Shown: piece by piece, positions 1 to 9,023 of the stretch
Layout: each line of letters opens with the position of its first letter
Position numbering within the stretch: position 1 is the first letter of the stretch
Assembly (NCBI RefSeq): GCF_000754805.1
Contig: NZ_KN150731.1
Coordinates: 62,001 to 126,000 of the forward strand
Length of the DNA stretch: 64,000 nt
Origin: Yersinia frederiksenii ATCC 33641
Lineage (GTDB): Bacteria; Pseudomonadota; Gammaproteobacteria; Enterobacterales; Enterobacteriaceae
Direction: 5' to 3'
Program-made: the position numbers and the translations under genes
The notes under the pieces: model-generated
Database searches by the model: none
What the model was told of the DNA's origin: nothing
What the model saw: the letters and a program-made list of their open reading frames with translations, nothing else

Positions 1-2
1 CT

Positions 3-110
3 ATTGTTATGGTTACCCACAATCCAGATTTAGGGTGTGTTGCTGACCGCATAATTCGGCTCCAGCACGGTAAATATCTTAATGAAGAGAGCCGTCATCA
101 TGTGGCGTAA
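3..110 (+). CDS. ABC transporter ATP-binding protein, C-terminal end (partial)
   Basis: Only the last 35 codons are in the window. They read in frame from the window edge to a TAA at 108-110 and contain VTHNPDLG, the H-loop region (switch histidine) of a MacB/LolD-type ABC ATPase, followed by the typical DRIIRLQHGK tail. The next two genes encode a thioredoxin-like lipoprotein and a small cytochrome c. That order fits the distal part of FetM-FetP type iron-uptake operons, where two FtsX-like permeases and a MacB-like ATPase precede thioredoxin-like proteins. The family assignment is firm; the iron role is inferred because the upstream genes lie outside the window. Confidence 0.8.
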   Translation: MVMVTHNPDLGCVADRIIRLQHGKYLNEESRHHVA

Positions 111-597
111 TCGATTAAAAGCAGCTGGGTTGTGCGGTTTACTGTTATTACTCAGTGCCTGTAAACAAGAGGAAGTCGCTGTGGGTGAGGTCGCTCCCCA
201 ATTGGCCGCTTATGACCTGCAGGGCAAACCGGTTGCACTTGATCAGTGGAAAGGCAAACAGGTATACCTTAATTTTTGGTCGGCAAGCTGTGGCGGCTGT
301 CTGGCTGAGATGGCAGCTTTAGATAAGCTGAGTCACGAATACCATAATGATATTGTGGTTGTAGCCATTAATACTGATCCTGAACAGGTGGATATTAATC
401 CGGTATTAGCCCAGCGTAATATCAGTTACCCCGTCATTCGCGATCAATTGGGTATCACCCAAGAACGCTATCAAGTCATTGGTACACCAACTTCCTTTAT
501 GATTGACCGTAATGGCAAGGTGACACAATTGCATCAGGGCGCACGTAATGAGAAAGACCTCGCTACGCTGTTCCAACAATGGGCGGCGGGGGCGTAA
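100..597 (+). CDS. TlpA/ResA-like thioredoxin-fold lipoprotein
   Basis: About 165 residues. A short lipoprotein signal ends in a lipobox (LLSAC), followed by a thioredoxin fold with the redox motif CGGC in the context WSASCGGC and the cis-proline region GTPTSF. It should sit on the outer face of a membrane and act as a thiol-disulfide reductase or oxidoreductase. I chose the ATG at 100 over the in-frame ATG at 82 because a purine-rich GAAGAGAG lies just before it and the shorter form begins MWRNR, a normal lipoprotein n-region. The gene overlaps the end of the ABC ATPase gene and its stop overlaps the next start, so it is translationally coupled within an operon. Its partner protein is unknown. 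Confidence 0.8.
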   Translation: MWRNRLKAAGLCGLLLLLSACKQEEVAVGEVAPQLAAYDLQGKPVALDQWKGKQVYLNFWSASCGGCLAEMAALDKLSHEYHNDIVVVAINTDPEQVDINPVLAQRNISYPVIRDQLGITQERYQVIGTPTSFMIDRNGKVTQLHQGARNEKDLATLFQQWAAGA

Positions 598-917
598 TGA
601 AGGTATGGCTGCTGGCCATGAGTGCGGTGATGTTCAGTGCAACCATTCAGGCTGCAACTGACGGCGAGCATATCTACAAACAAACCTGCTCAAGCTGCCA
701 CGGACGTATGGCTGACCGCAAAGGTTTGGATAAAGCGCCACCCTTGATATCACTCTCTCGCGATGAAATCGTCGATGGGCTAACTGCTCGACGCGATGGC
801 AAAATTGTTGGCAGGGGTAACAAAGCCAAAGCTCATCTCACTGATGAAGATATTCAAAAGTTGGCCGATCACATTGATAGATTAAAAACCGCGAAGCCTA
901 AAACAGCACTTCAGTAA
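597..917 (+). CDS. Small periplasmic class I cytochrome c
   Basis: About 106 residues with a cleavable signal peptide (to about residue 20, ...TIQAA) and one haem-attachment motif CSSCH. The rest looks like a single-domain cytochrome c ending in the usual helix LTDEDIQKLADHI. The start at 597 shares bases with the upstream TAA (TAATG), indicating coupling. A longer in-frame start at 579 exists but would put four glycines ahead of the signal peptide. The segment where c553-like cytochromes carry the axial methionine reads GNKAKAHL, and the only Met after the haem motif is in GRM immediately behind it, so the sixth ligand may be absent or unusual. It may pass electrons to or from the thioredoxin-like neighbour in an iron-uptake locus (inference). 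Confidence 0.8.
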   Translation: MKVWLLAMSAVMFSATIQAATDGEHIYKQTCSSCHGRMADRKGLDKAPPLISLSRDEIVDGLTARRDGKIVGRGNKAKAHLTDEDIQKLADHIDRLKTAKPKTALQ

Positions 918-1087
918 ACGAGTACCGGTTAGTCTATCATTCGCCGTTAACAATCGTGGTGATAAAATAAAGATACGCAATAGCGCCTCGCCCGTTTGTG
1001 GAATTTCGCCGCTTCATCTGTTGACATTAATGCTGTATTGTATGTTGCATATTAAATGCATCTTTAAGTTATCTGAGGAATATCAGC

Positions 1088-1957
1088 ATGGAAAATAGAT
1101 CTGATTTGCTTTGTTATAAACAATTGCCGGTCTGGAACAGTGCCGGCGTGCCAGCGATGTTTCGTGAAAAGCATAATACTAAAGCAGGAACTTGGGCCAA
1201 ACTGACCATTCTGAGTGGCGAAATGGATTTTCTGATCCTTGATGAAGCAGATAATACCTTGGAGAGGCATACATTTTCTTGTGAGCATCAACCACCGTTT
1301 ATTGAGCCGCAAGTGTGGCATCGTATTGCGGGGTGTTCAGATGACCTGCAATGCCAGCTTAGTTTTTATTGCACTCCGGAAGATTTTTACCATAAGAAAT
1401 ACAATTTAACACCGACACATTCCGAAGTGATTGATGCAGTGAAAACCGTTAAACCAGGGAAAGCACTGGATTTAGGCTGTGGTTCTGGGCGTAATTCACT
1501 GTATCTGAACTTATTAGGTTTTGATGTCACCGCCGTGGATAAAAATGGCGATAGCATTAGCAATTTACAGCAGATCATTGCACAAGAAGAACTGCAAAAT
1601 ATTACCGCCAGTACTTACAATATCAATGAAGCTGGTTTAGATAATCGCTACGATTTTATTCTCTCAACTGTGGTGTTGATGTTCCTACAACCGGAGAGAA
1701 TTCCACATATTATCAATAATATGCAAGAGTGCACTTTACCCGGCGGCTATAACCTGATTATCTCCGCTATGTCGACCGAGGATTTCCCTTGTACCGTGCC
1801 TTTCTCCTTCACATTAAAATCAGGTGAGCTCAGTCAGTACTATAAAGACTGGGACATTATTAAATACAATGAAGACGTTGGGCAACTGCATAAGACTGAT
1901 GCACAAGGCAACCGGATAAAACTGCGTTTTGCCACTTTATTGGCGAAAAAACCATAA
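1088..1957 (+). CDS. tehB: Tellurite-resistance SAM-dependent methyltransferase TehB
   Basis: A 289-residue protein of the longer, Haemophilus-type TehB. Residues 1 to about 90 form the cupin-like TehB N-terminal domain ([17 protein letters not shown]). A Rossmann methyltransferase domain follows, with the SAM motif [11 protein letters not shown] near residue 120 and the acidic position AVDKN. It methylates or otherwise modifies tellurite and related metalloid oxyanions using S-adenosylmethionine. The start is supported by GAGGA eight bases upstream. The membrane partner TehA is not nearby, and the gene appears monocistronic. Confidence 0.88.
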   Translation: MENRSDLLCYKQLPVWNSAGVPAMFREKHNTKAGTWAKLTILSGEMDFLILDEADNTLERHTFSCEHQPPFIEPQVWHRIAGCSDDLQCQLSFYCTPEDFYHKKYNLTPTHSEVIDAVKTVKPGKALDLGCGSGRNSLYLNLLGFDVTAVDKNGDSISNLQQIIAQEELQNITASTYNINEAGLDNRYDFILSTVVLMFLQPERIPHIINNMQECTLPGGYNLIISAMSTEDFPCTVPFSFTLKSGELSQYYKDWDIIKYNEDVGQLHKTDAQGNRIKLRFATLLAKKP

Positions 1958-2020
1958 TTATAGCGTTGCCCATAACTTGCTGCCTCGCGATTTCTAGCGC
2001 TCGATGAAATAACCCGCTAT

Positions 2021-2917
2021 CTAGCGAGGCGGTAAGTTGGGTTCATTGCCTAAACAGCTGACAATATAGTCAATAAACACCCGTAATTTGGCGGGTAAAT
2101 AACGCGTCGGTGGATAGAGAAGCCATAAACCACCACTGTATGAACTGATAAATCGCCATTCTGGTAATACCTGCACGATGAGCCCCTGTTGCAATGCTGT
2201 TCTGGCGGTAAAATAAGGCAAGCTGCCAATACCAAGATGTTGTAATACCGCATCCAGTCTGACACCCGTATGGTTCGCTGCATAGCGACCTTGCACGGCA
2301 ACTGTAATCGCTTTGCTACCTTGGCGGAATTTCCAGCGCGCGTCTCCCGGTGTTTCGCCCAAATAAATACAACTGTGATGGGCTAAATCGTGAGGGTGCA
2401 ACGGTACTCCATGAGTAGCGAGATATTCTGGGGTCGCACACAATAAATGCTCGATATTCATTAATTGTCGTCCCACCATCCCTGGTGGCGGCTGATTGGT
2501 AATTCGAATAGCTAAATCCACATGTTCGTCAATGAGGTCAACGTAGCGGTCATCTAATATTAACTGCACATTTATCTTGCTGTAGCGGCGTAAAAACTCA
2601 GGTAGATGAGGATGAATGACAAAGCGCCCAACAGCTTTGGGTACGCTAATCCGAATAAGCCCTTCGGGCTCTTGATTATATTGACCACCGACCTCCATGA
2701 CCGAGTTGGCGGCATTAAGCATTGCATTACAGCGCTTGAAAACCTCCTCACCACTGTCACTCAGACGCAATTTCCGCGTCGTCCGCTGTAATAAACGGAT
2801 TGTCAGTGCCTTCTCAAGTCGGCTAACACTGCGGCTAATTGCTGAGGTTGAAACGCCCAGTTGGCGGGCGACGGCTGAAAAACTACCGGTTTCAACTACT
2901 TTGACAAAAATAGCCAT
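2021..2917 (-). CDS. LysR-family transcriptional regulator
   Basis: A 298-residue LysR regulator. The N-terminal winged helix-turn-helix is clear (GSFSAVARQLGVSTSAISRS), followed by the SGEEVF linker region and a periplasmic-binding-protein-like effector domain. It belongs to the CrgA/DhcR-like branch that begins ...MAIFVKVVETGSF. The start is uncertain: the ATG at 2917 lacks a good ribosome-binding site, and family members usually have some residues before it, but there is no upstream in-frame ATG, GTG or TTG before a stop. It is divergent from the alanyl-tRNA editing gene at 3041, a possible target. The effector is unknown. Confidence 0.85.
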   Translation of the reverse strand: MAIFVKVVETGSFSAVARQLGVSTSAISRSVSRLEKALTIRLLQRTTRKLRLSDSGEEVFKRCNAMLNAANSVMEVGGQYNQEPEGLIRISVPKAVGRFVIHPHLPEFLRRYSKINVQLILDDRYVDLIDEHVDLAIRITNQPPPGMVGRQLMNIEHLLCATPEYLATHGVPLHPHDLAHHSCIYLGETPGDARWKFRQGSKAITVAVQGRYAANHTGVRLDAVLQHLGIGSLPYFTARTALQQGLIVQVLPEWRFISSYSGGLWLLYPPTRYLPAKLRVFIDYIVSCLGNEPNLPPR

Positions 2918-3040
2918 TTCACTGAGCAGAGAGAGGAAGATTTGTGCTCACAGCGCAATAGTCCTTTGATGAGGTAACGGATTATCACAGCAGACTGACA
3001 TCAATATAATCATAATGGAAATGATAAAAGGATATTGAAC

Positions 3041-3667
3041 ATGACAACCTGTCTATTTTTTGAGAACGATATACTGGCTACGCAAGTTAATGTTTTGAGC
3101 TGTACACCCGATGGGGAGCAGTTTGCCGTCATATTGTCAGCGACAATCTTTCATCCACAAGGTGGTGGGCAGCCGTCAGATACCGGCTACATTGGTGATA
3201 ATCGGGTCGTTCGCGTTGTTCAACAGCAACAGCAATTAATCCACTACCTGGAAACCCCCATCACATTGGGATGTCATGATGCCCATGTTGATAGTGAGCG
3301 CCGTTTGCTGAATACACGGATGCATTCGGCAGGACATCTTATTGGCAATATTGGTGAAATTTATGGCTGGCTTCCGGTGAAAGCACATCATTGGCCGGGA
3401 GAAGGGCGGGTGTCGTTTAAACGAGCAGAGGCTCCACAGCCGATTGATATTGATGCCATTCAGAGGGTATTAGAAAAATTTATTCGTCAGGATTGGCCTA
3501 GAGAAATTTCAGTGCAGGGGGATTTTCGTGAGGTAGGTTTTGGCGAGTTACCTGCCTATGCTTGTGGCGGTACTCATGTCGGTTCATTGCAAGTGTTGGG
3601 TAAAGTTACTGTGCTGTCTATTTCGGAAAAAAAGGGAATTATGTCAGTCAACTATACAGTTGATTAA
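3041..3667 (+). CDS. AlaX-type alanyl-tRNA editing protein
   Basis: A 208-residue stand-alone relative of the AlaRS editing domain. It has the FHPQGGGQPSDTG segment, the first zinc-binding histidine pair in HSAGH (about residue 97) and the second half of the site in CGGTH (about residue 180). The expected activity is trans-hydrolysis of mischarged Ser- or Gly-tRNA(Ala). The ATG at 3041 is preferred over the TTG two codons earlier because AAAAGGA sits about eight bases ahead of it. It is divergent from the LysR gene. The glycine-rich motif after FHPQ favours an AlaX-S/M type protein without the C-terminal AlaRS region. Confidence 0.85.
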   Translation: MTTCLFFENDILATQVNVLSCTPDGEQFAVILSATIFHPQGGGQPSDTGYIGDNRVVRVVQQQQQLIHYLETPITLGCHDAHVDSERRLLNTRMHSAGHLIGNIGEIYGWLPVKAHHWPGEGRVSFKRAEAPQPIDIDAIQRVLEKFIRQDWPREISVQGDFREVGFGELPAYACGGTHVGSLQVLGKVTVLSISEKKGIMSVNYTVD

Positions 3668-3752
3668 TATATAGACACATATCGTTTAGATGACTACCTG
3701 TTATTTAAATTATGGTCTCGTCAGGTAACGCTGTTGAGAATTATCAATTAAC

Positions 3753-3771
3753 TTCATTGATAATCATTATC
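3753..3771 (+). promoter_or_regulatory. Fur box upstream of fhuF
   Basis: The sequence around GATAATCATTATC (3759-3771) matches about 15 of 19 positions of the Fur consensus. It lies about 50 bases before the GTG start of the ferric reductase gene, so iron-dependent repression is expected. Confidence 0.75.
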
Positions 3772-3817
3772 ACTAAATGTAATAATATAATCTATATCGT
3801 GTCGTGGAGTATGGATT

Positions 3818-4582
3818 GTGTCGAATGCAGCTGAAGTGATTTACTCTTCAACACTGGCGATTTCTGATGAAGTCGCCAGTTTGTTTGCTAGTACATTCGT
3901 GCACTTTTCTGAATCATTTTATGTTGATGCCGATATTCCCAAAGAAAGCATGTTGTTAGACCAATGGGCGGCTGAAAATAGTTTGCCGAAATTGATGCAA
4001 GCTTATGAAAACCACTACTACAGCGACACGGAACTTAATCCGAATCATAAAGCTCTGCACTCACTATGGGGACAGTGGTATTTCGGTTTAGTTATCCCGC
4101 CTATGATATTGATGCTGCTGGCATTGCCTAAAGCGATAGATACTCGCCCAGAGAGAATCAGAATCAAGTTTCATGCAACAGGACGGCCGGAGGCTATTTA
4201 CTATCAACATGACTGGCTGGATAAGTCACCGTCATCGTTGCTGGAACGGCTCTATTTATTACTCGATCATCATATTATTCCTGTTATGCAGAGAATAGAG
4301 CGCCAACCCAAAGCAAACATCCGATTAATATGGAATAACATCGGTTATTTGATGTTTTGGTACTTGCGTGAGTTTGGTAATAAGCTGGGTACTATTGATG
4401 GTTACGACAATATTATTGCAAATTTATTCCTCACCTCAAGTCTACCCGATGGTCGGGATAATCCTCTTTATCGTACTGTTATTCCACGTAATGGTGGTAT
4501 GGAACGCCGTACTTGCTGTCAACGTAACAAATTGCCCGGCGTCGGCAATTGCCTCGATTGCCCATTAGAATCGCAGCCATAA
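3818..4582 (+). CDS. fhuF: Siderophore-iron reductase FhuF
   Basis: A 254-residue cytoplasmic ferric-siderophore reductase. The diagnostic feature is the C-terminal 2Fe-2S motif: two adjacent cysteines (RTCC), ten residues, then CLDC, matching the unusual C-C-x10-C-x2-C pattern of FhuF. It reduces iron in imported hydroxamate-type siderophores so that the metal is released. Translation starts at GTG with GGAG eight bases upstream. A Fur box precedes it. The M24 peptidase gene follows after about 50 bases and may be co-transcribed. Confidence 0.9.
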   Translation: MSNAAEVIYSSTLAISDEVASLFASTFVHFSESFYVDADIPKESMLLDQWAAENSLPKLMQAYENHYYSDTELNPNHKALHSLWGQWYFGLVIPPMILMLLALPKAIDTRPERIRIKFHATGRPEAIYYQHDWLDKSPSSLLERLYLLLDHHIIPVMQRIERQPKANIRLIWNNIGYLMFWYLREFGNKLGTIDGYDNIIANLFLTSSLPDGRDNPLYRTVIPRNGGMERRTCCQRNKLPGVGNCLDCPLESQP

Positions 4583-4632
4583 CCGGTATATGATTCAGCT
4601 TACAGAAAATGTAAGTGTTGAAGGGCATATCG

Positions 4633-5880
4633 GTGAATACAACGTTAGTTAATAAAAATTCAGTCAATCAAGAAAAAATTGCCCATTTAAATGCAGTGAG
4701 TCACAAAGCTCGCGCGGTGATGGAGCGAGAGGGGCTTGATGCTCTGGTCGTCACTGTTTGTGATAATTTCTATTATCTCACTGGGTTCGCAAGTTTCTTT
4801 ATGTACACATTCCGGCACACCGGTGCAGCTGTCGCGATTATGTTTCGCGATGCAAGTATTCCTTCACATGTCATCATGAATGAGTTTGAGGCTGCCAGCG
4901 CACATTTCGATATGCCTAATAGGGTACTGAAAACCTTTCCTGTATGGGTTGATGTTGATGATCCGCGTAATCCACTTAATCATCAGAAAAAGAGTGAGCG
5001 GCCCATCGGCCCACCTATTGAGGCCGTTTTTAATTTAGTCAAATTGGCTCTCGATAATGCAGGTGTATTGGATAAGAAAATTGCTATTGAATTACATGCC
5101 ATGTCCTATGGTGGTAAACGTGTTTTAGATCAAGTGGCTCCAGGATTAAAGCTGGTTGATTCGACGCCACTGTTTAATGAAATAAGAATGATCAAAAGCC
5201 CGTGGGAAATTCAACATCTACGTAAGAGTGCTGAAATCACTGAATATGGCATTGCCAGTGCGGCTAAGCATATTCGTGTTGGGTGCACCGCAGCAGAATT
5301 GACTGCAGCATTTAAAGCCGCAGTGATGAGTCATCCGGAGACAAACTTCTCTCGTTTTAATCTTATTTCTGTTGGTGATAATTTCTCACCTAAAATGTTG
5401 GCTGATGAAACACCAGCAAAGTTTGGCGATTTAATTAAATTTGACTGCGGCGTGGATGTGGCAGGCTACGGCGCTGATCTGGCGCGTACATTTGTACTGG
5501 GGGAGCCAGACCCACTAACACAGCAGATATATGACACTATTCGAACCGGGCATGAGCACATGTTATCGATGGTTGCTCCTGGCGTGAAGTTGAAAGATGT
5601 TTTTGACTCCACTATGGAGGTGATTAAAAAGTCTGGTTTGCCTCATTATAATCGTGGCCATCTTGGGCATGGCGATGGTGTATTTTTGGGGTTGGAAGAG
5701 GCACCGTTTGTCAGTACATTGGCAACTGAAACCTTTTGCCCAGGAATGGTACTCAGCCTTGAGACACCTTATTACGGCATAGGGATTGGTTCGATTATGC
5801 TGGAAGATATGATACTCATTACCGATGACGGCTTTGAGTTTTTGAGTAAACTAGACCGCGATCTGCTGCATTTTAATTAA
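4633..5880 (+). CDS. M24-family (Xaa-Pro/creatinase-like) metallopeptidase
   Basis: About 415 residues: an N-terminal creatinase-like domain and a C-terminal pita-bread domain. All five metal ligands of the M24 fold appear: the Asp pair in DCGVDVAGYGAD, His in the GHLGHGDG segment, Glu in SLETPYYG and Glu in MLEDM. It probably cleaves an Xaa-Pro peptide or a related C-N bond; substrate is unknown and ectoine-hydrolase-like members are alternatives. I chose the GTG at 4633 because AAGG lies about eight bases upstream; an earlier in-frame GTG at 4615 has no such site. It follows fhuF closely on the same strand, and a strong hairpin terminator follows it. Confidence 0.82.
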   Translation: MNTTLVNKNSVNQEKIAHLNAVSHKARAVMEREGLDALVVTVCDNFYYLTGFASFFMYTFRHTGAAVAIMFRDASIPSHVIMNEFEAASAHFDMPNRVLKTFPVWVDVDDPRNPLNHQKKSERPIGPPIEAVFNLVKLALDNAGVLDKKIAIELHAMSYGGKRVLDQVAPGLKLVDSTPLFNEIRMIKSPWEIQHLRKSAEITEYGIASAAKHIRVGCTAAELTAAFKAAVMSHPETNFSRFNLISVGDNFSPKMLADETPAKFGDLIKFDCGVDVAGYGADLARTFVLGEPDPLTQQIYDTIRTGHEHMLSMVAPGVKLKDVFDSTMEVIKKSGLPHYNRGHLGHGDGVFLGLEEAPFVSTLATETFCPGMVLSLETPYYGIGIGSIMLEDMILITDDGFEFLSKLDRDLLHFN

Positions 5881-5902
5881 GTTGTGGGTTAAATTCATTT
5901 AA

Positions 5903-5940
5903 AAAATAGACTCTATAGTTTTAATGAGAGTCTATTTTAT
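5903..5940 (+). terminator. Terminator after the M24 peptidase gene
   Basis: A perfect 12-bp stem (5903-5914 with 5927-5938) and a 12-base loop, ending in a T-rich arm, about 22 bases after the stop codon. Confidence 0.75.
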
Positions 5941-6544
5941 TTCACTAATAAGATAACAGAGATATCTTAAAAACCAGAAGAAAAATACGCATATAAAATA
6001 TAGGGTTAAGGATTGTTGCTGTTTTAAACTCTCACTTGGTTCAATTTTTTCAGCAGTATCCAATTTTGTACAATTTTATTGTTTAATTATAGCGGCAGTG
6101 ATAATTTACTAAATGTTAATAGAATTCGTTACCAGACTAAAAATATAAAGAATCTTTTAGAGATTCAAAATTCTAAGTAGCAAAAAACTCCATAAAACAG
6201 CCCTGAAATCAAATCGTGCTATCTTTTAACAGGATACTGTATCGCAGCATTTGGTTAGTAAAAATATTTAGTCTTCATTTTTTGCTTTCTTGAAGAATTT
6301 TCCACTAAGATTAATCTTAATTGCATCTGAAATAACGCACATTCAACATTTTCACCTCTATTAATCGCTGGAATAACAATATGCTATAATAATTCGACAA
6401 TAGTATTTTCTTTCAACTATCCTATGTAACATGCTGTAATACATTCAAAGGACTTCATTTCATCATAATTTGATAATGAAAATGGATGTTCGCGAAGTAG
6501 CTTTCCTTGATCATCAAACAAGTTGCTGGCTTAAGGGTTATATA
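5941..6544. other. AT-rich leader/promoter region of hmsHFRS
   Basis: About 600 bases without a convincing gene. The stretch is strongly AT-rich and holds two inverted repeats: GAATCT/AGATTC with a five-base loop at 6150-6166 and the palindrome TAAGATTAATCTTA at 6306-6319. The length suits a regulated promoter with a long leader for the polysaccharide operon. Confidence 0.6.
6306..6319. promoter_or_regulatory. Palindrome resembling an RcsAB box
   Basis: TAAGATTAATCTTA is a perfect 14-bp palindrome with the TAAGA...TCxTA outline of RcsAB boxes. RcsAB is known to repress hmsHFRS directly in Yersinia pestis. It lies about 225 bases before the hmsH start. The assignment is by similarity only. 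Confidence 0.45.
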
Positions 6545-9013
6545 ATGTATAACGCATTTACGACACTGCTGCGCCCGTTGCACCGGCACAGAATTACTTT
6601 ATTAGCGCTATTAATTTCTGGCCTTTCAGTTAATCCTGTTTTGGCAGACACACAGTATGACTCATTAATCATTGAAGCCAGAGCAGGGAATACCTCGCCG
6701 GTCCTCGATTACTTACAAAAAGAATCCAAAGCTAGAGCGCTTAATAGCGGTCAGGTAGACGACTGGCTACAAATCGCCGGTTGGGCAGGACGTGATCAGG
6801 AAGTGATTGACGTCTACGAGAGATACCATACCTCAATGAACCTCTCCTCGCGTGGTTTAGCCTCGGCAGCCCGCGCGTATCGCAACGAAAAACGTTGGGA
6901 TCAAGCGCTGGCCTTGTGGCAAAGCAGTTTAAAGAAAGACCCCACCAACCCTGACCTTATCACCGGCATGATCATGACCCAGGCTGATTCTGGACGCGGG
7001 GGAGAGGCGCTGAAGCAAGCTACCGAATTAACTGAGCGTGATCCTACCGCCAAAAACTACATGACTTTGTCCTACCTGAACCGCGCAACCAACCGTAATT
7101 ATGATGCATTGCAGGCTTCCAGCGAGGCGGTGCGATTGGCACCTGAATCTGAAGAGGTATTAAAAAATCACCTCGAGATTCTGCAAAGGAACCGTATTGC
7201 TGATCCAGCACTACGACTTGCTCGCGAAAATCCGAAATTAGTGTCGGCTGAAGAGTATCGCCAACTGGAGCGGGATGCTGCTGCTGAGCAAGTTCGGATG
7301 GCGGTGCTGCCAACGCGCAGTGAAACCGAGCGTTTTTATATCGCCGACCAAGCGCTTGCTGACTACCAGGATTTGTTAACTCGCTGGAGTAAAGACCCTG
7401 AAGCACAGGCTGACTATCAACGAGCACGTATTGACCGATTGGGCGCATTATTGGTTCGTCGTAATACAGCTGAATTAATTAAAGAATATGAAGCGATGGA
7501 AGCGGAAGGCTACAAAATGCCAGACTACGCTCGTCGCTGGGCGGCCTCTGCTTATATTGACCGCCGGATGCCAGAAAAAGCCAGCCCGATCCTCACCAGT
7601 TTGTATTACGCCGATGGTAAAACATTCCGTAACAGTGATGACTTACTTGATGCCGACGATCTCTATTACTCTCTGAATGAAAGCGAACAATTAGATAAAG
7701 CGCATCAATTCGCTAAGAACTATAGCGAACAAACGCCTTATCAGGTTGGGGTGTACGGTTTGCCAGGTAAAGAGCCCAATGATGATTGGATGGAAGGCCA
7801 GACACTGCTGGTTCAATCACTGGTGGCGCTCAATGATCTGCCTGCCGCACAAAAAAAACTGGAGACGCTATCCAGTACTGCACCGGCTAACCAGAATTTA
7901 CGTATTGCCTTAGCTGGTGTTTATCTGGCCAGAGATTTACCGCGTAAATCTGAACAAGAATTGAAAGCGGTAGAGTCATTGGCTCCCCGCAGCCTTATTT
8001 TAGAACGCGCGCAGGCTGAGACGGCGATGGATTTGCAGGAATGGCGCCAGATGGAGTTGCTCACGGACGATGTGATTGCCCGTTCGCCAGAAGATGTCCC
8101 ATCACAGGAATTAGATCGTCAACGCAAAGTTCATAACATGTATGAATTGCGTGTAAGAGGTAACCGAACTATTTCTTCAAACAGTCCAGTCACTGGCAAC
8201 AAAGATTATGGCATTGAAACGCTGCTGTATAGCCCACCTATTGCTGACAACTGGCGAGTATTCGGTGGTGGCAGCTTTGACAACTCACAATTTGAAGAAG
8301 GAACCGGCATTAACCGGGTTATGCGGTTAGGGGGAGAGTGGACTTCTCGCGACCATTGGGTTGAGGCCGAAGTGAATAACCAGAATTACGGTTTTGGTAA
8401 TAAAACCGGTGCACGTTTATCGACTTGGTATGATTTTAATGACCACTGGCGGGTGGGGGGGCAGGTCGAAAGATTGGCCAAAGACACTCCGTTGCGTGCT
8501 CTAAAAAACAACATTTACGCCAATAGCGCTTCAGCGTTTGTACTCTGGAAAGCTGATGATCGACGTGACGTCGAGTTTAATGTGACGCCGTCAGATTATT
8601 CAGATGGTAACAAACGGTGGGAATATGAACTCAATGGACGCCAGCGCATCTGGACTGGACCTTACTTGACCGCAGATTTCAATTTAGGTTTGGCGGCGAG
8701 CACCAATACTAAAGAAGACGTGATTTACTATAACCCGAAGAGTGATTTTACTTACCTTCCCGCGGTGACGATAAATCACATTATGTACCGTCATTATAAA
8801 ACAGTCTGGAGCCAGCAAGTGCAACTCGGTGTTGGTGGCTATTGGGAGAAAAACTACGGCAACGGCCTGGTTAGCACCGCAAGTTATGGGCAGCGTGTTC
8901 AATGGAATGATGTTGTTGATGCAGGAGTGGCCGTTACCTACGACAAACGCCCCTATGATGGCACCCGTGAGCACGATCTCTCGCTCGCTTTCGATTTGAA
9001 TTACCGTTTCTAA
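6545..9013 (+). CDS. hmsH: HmsH (PgaA) outer-membrane PNAG exporter
   Basis: An 822-residue outer-membrane protein that exports partly de-acetylated poly-beta-1,6-N-acetylglucosamine. A signal peptide (to about residue 30, ...VLA) is followed by a periplasmic TPR superhelix over roughly residues 35-500 and a C-terminal beta-barrel ending in phenylalanine (NYRF). I chose the ATG at 6545 rather than earlier in-frame codons because AAGGG is seven bases upstream, it gives a proper signal peptide, and the 822-residue length equals that of Yersinia HmsH. First gene of hmsHFRS; 10 bases separate it from hmsF. Confidence 0.93.
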   Translation: MYNAFTTLLRPLHRHRITLLALLISGLSVNPVLADTQYDSLIIEARAGNTSPVLDYLQKESKARALNSGQVDDWLQIAGWAGRDQEVIDVYERYHTSMNLSSRGLASAARAYRNEKRWDQALALWQSSLKKDPTNPDLITGMIMTQADSGRGGEALKQATELTERDPTAKNYMTLSYLNRATNRNYDALQASSEAVRLAPESEEVLKNHLEILQRNRIADPALRLARENPKLVSAEEYRQLERDAAAEQVRMAVLPTRSETERFYIADQALADYQDLLTRWSKDPEAQADYQRARIDRLGALLVRRNTAELIKEYEAMEAEGYKMPDYARRWAASAYIDRRMPEKASPILTSLYYADGKTFRNSDDLLDADDLYYSLNESEQLDKAHQFAKNYSEQTPYQVGVYGLPGKEPNDDWMEGQTLLVQSLVALNDLPAAQKKLETLSSTAPANQNLRIALAGVYLARDLPRKSEQELKAVESLAPRSLILERAQAETAMDLQEWRQMELLTDDVIARSPEDVPSQELDRQRKVHNMYELRVRGNRTISSNSPVTGNKDYGIETLLYSPPIADNWRVFGGGSFDNSQFEEGTGINRVMRLGGEWTSRDHWVEAEVNNQNYGFGNKTGARLSTWYDFNDHWRVGGQVERLAKDTPLRALKNNIYANSASAFVLWKADDRRDVEFNVTPSDYSDGNKRWEYELNGRQRIWTGPYLTADFNLGLAASTNTKEDVIYYNPKSDFTYLPAVTINHIMYRHYKTVWSQQVQLGVGGYWEKNYGNGLVSTASYGQRVQWNDVVDAGVAVTYDKRPYDGTREHDLSLAFDLNYRF

Positions 9014-9023
9014 GGGGCGCTCC

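Noticed and set aside
2050-2301. Minus-strand open frame inside the LysR gene
   Set aside because: It lies in another frame of a well-supported LysR gene and has no independent signal.
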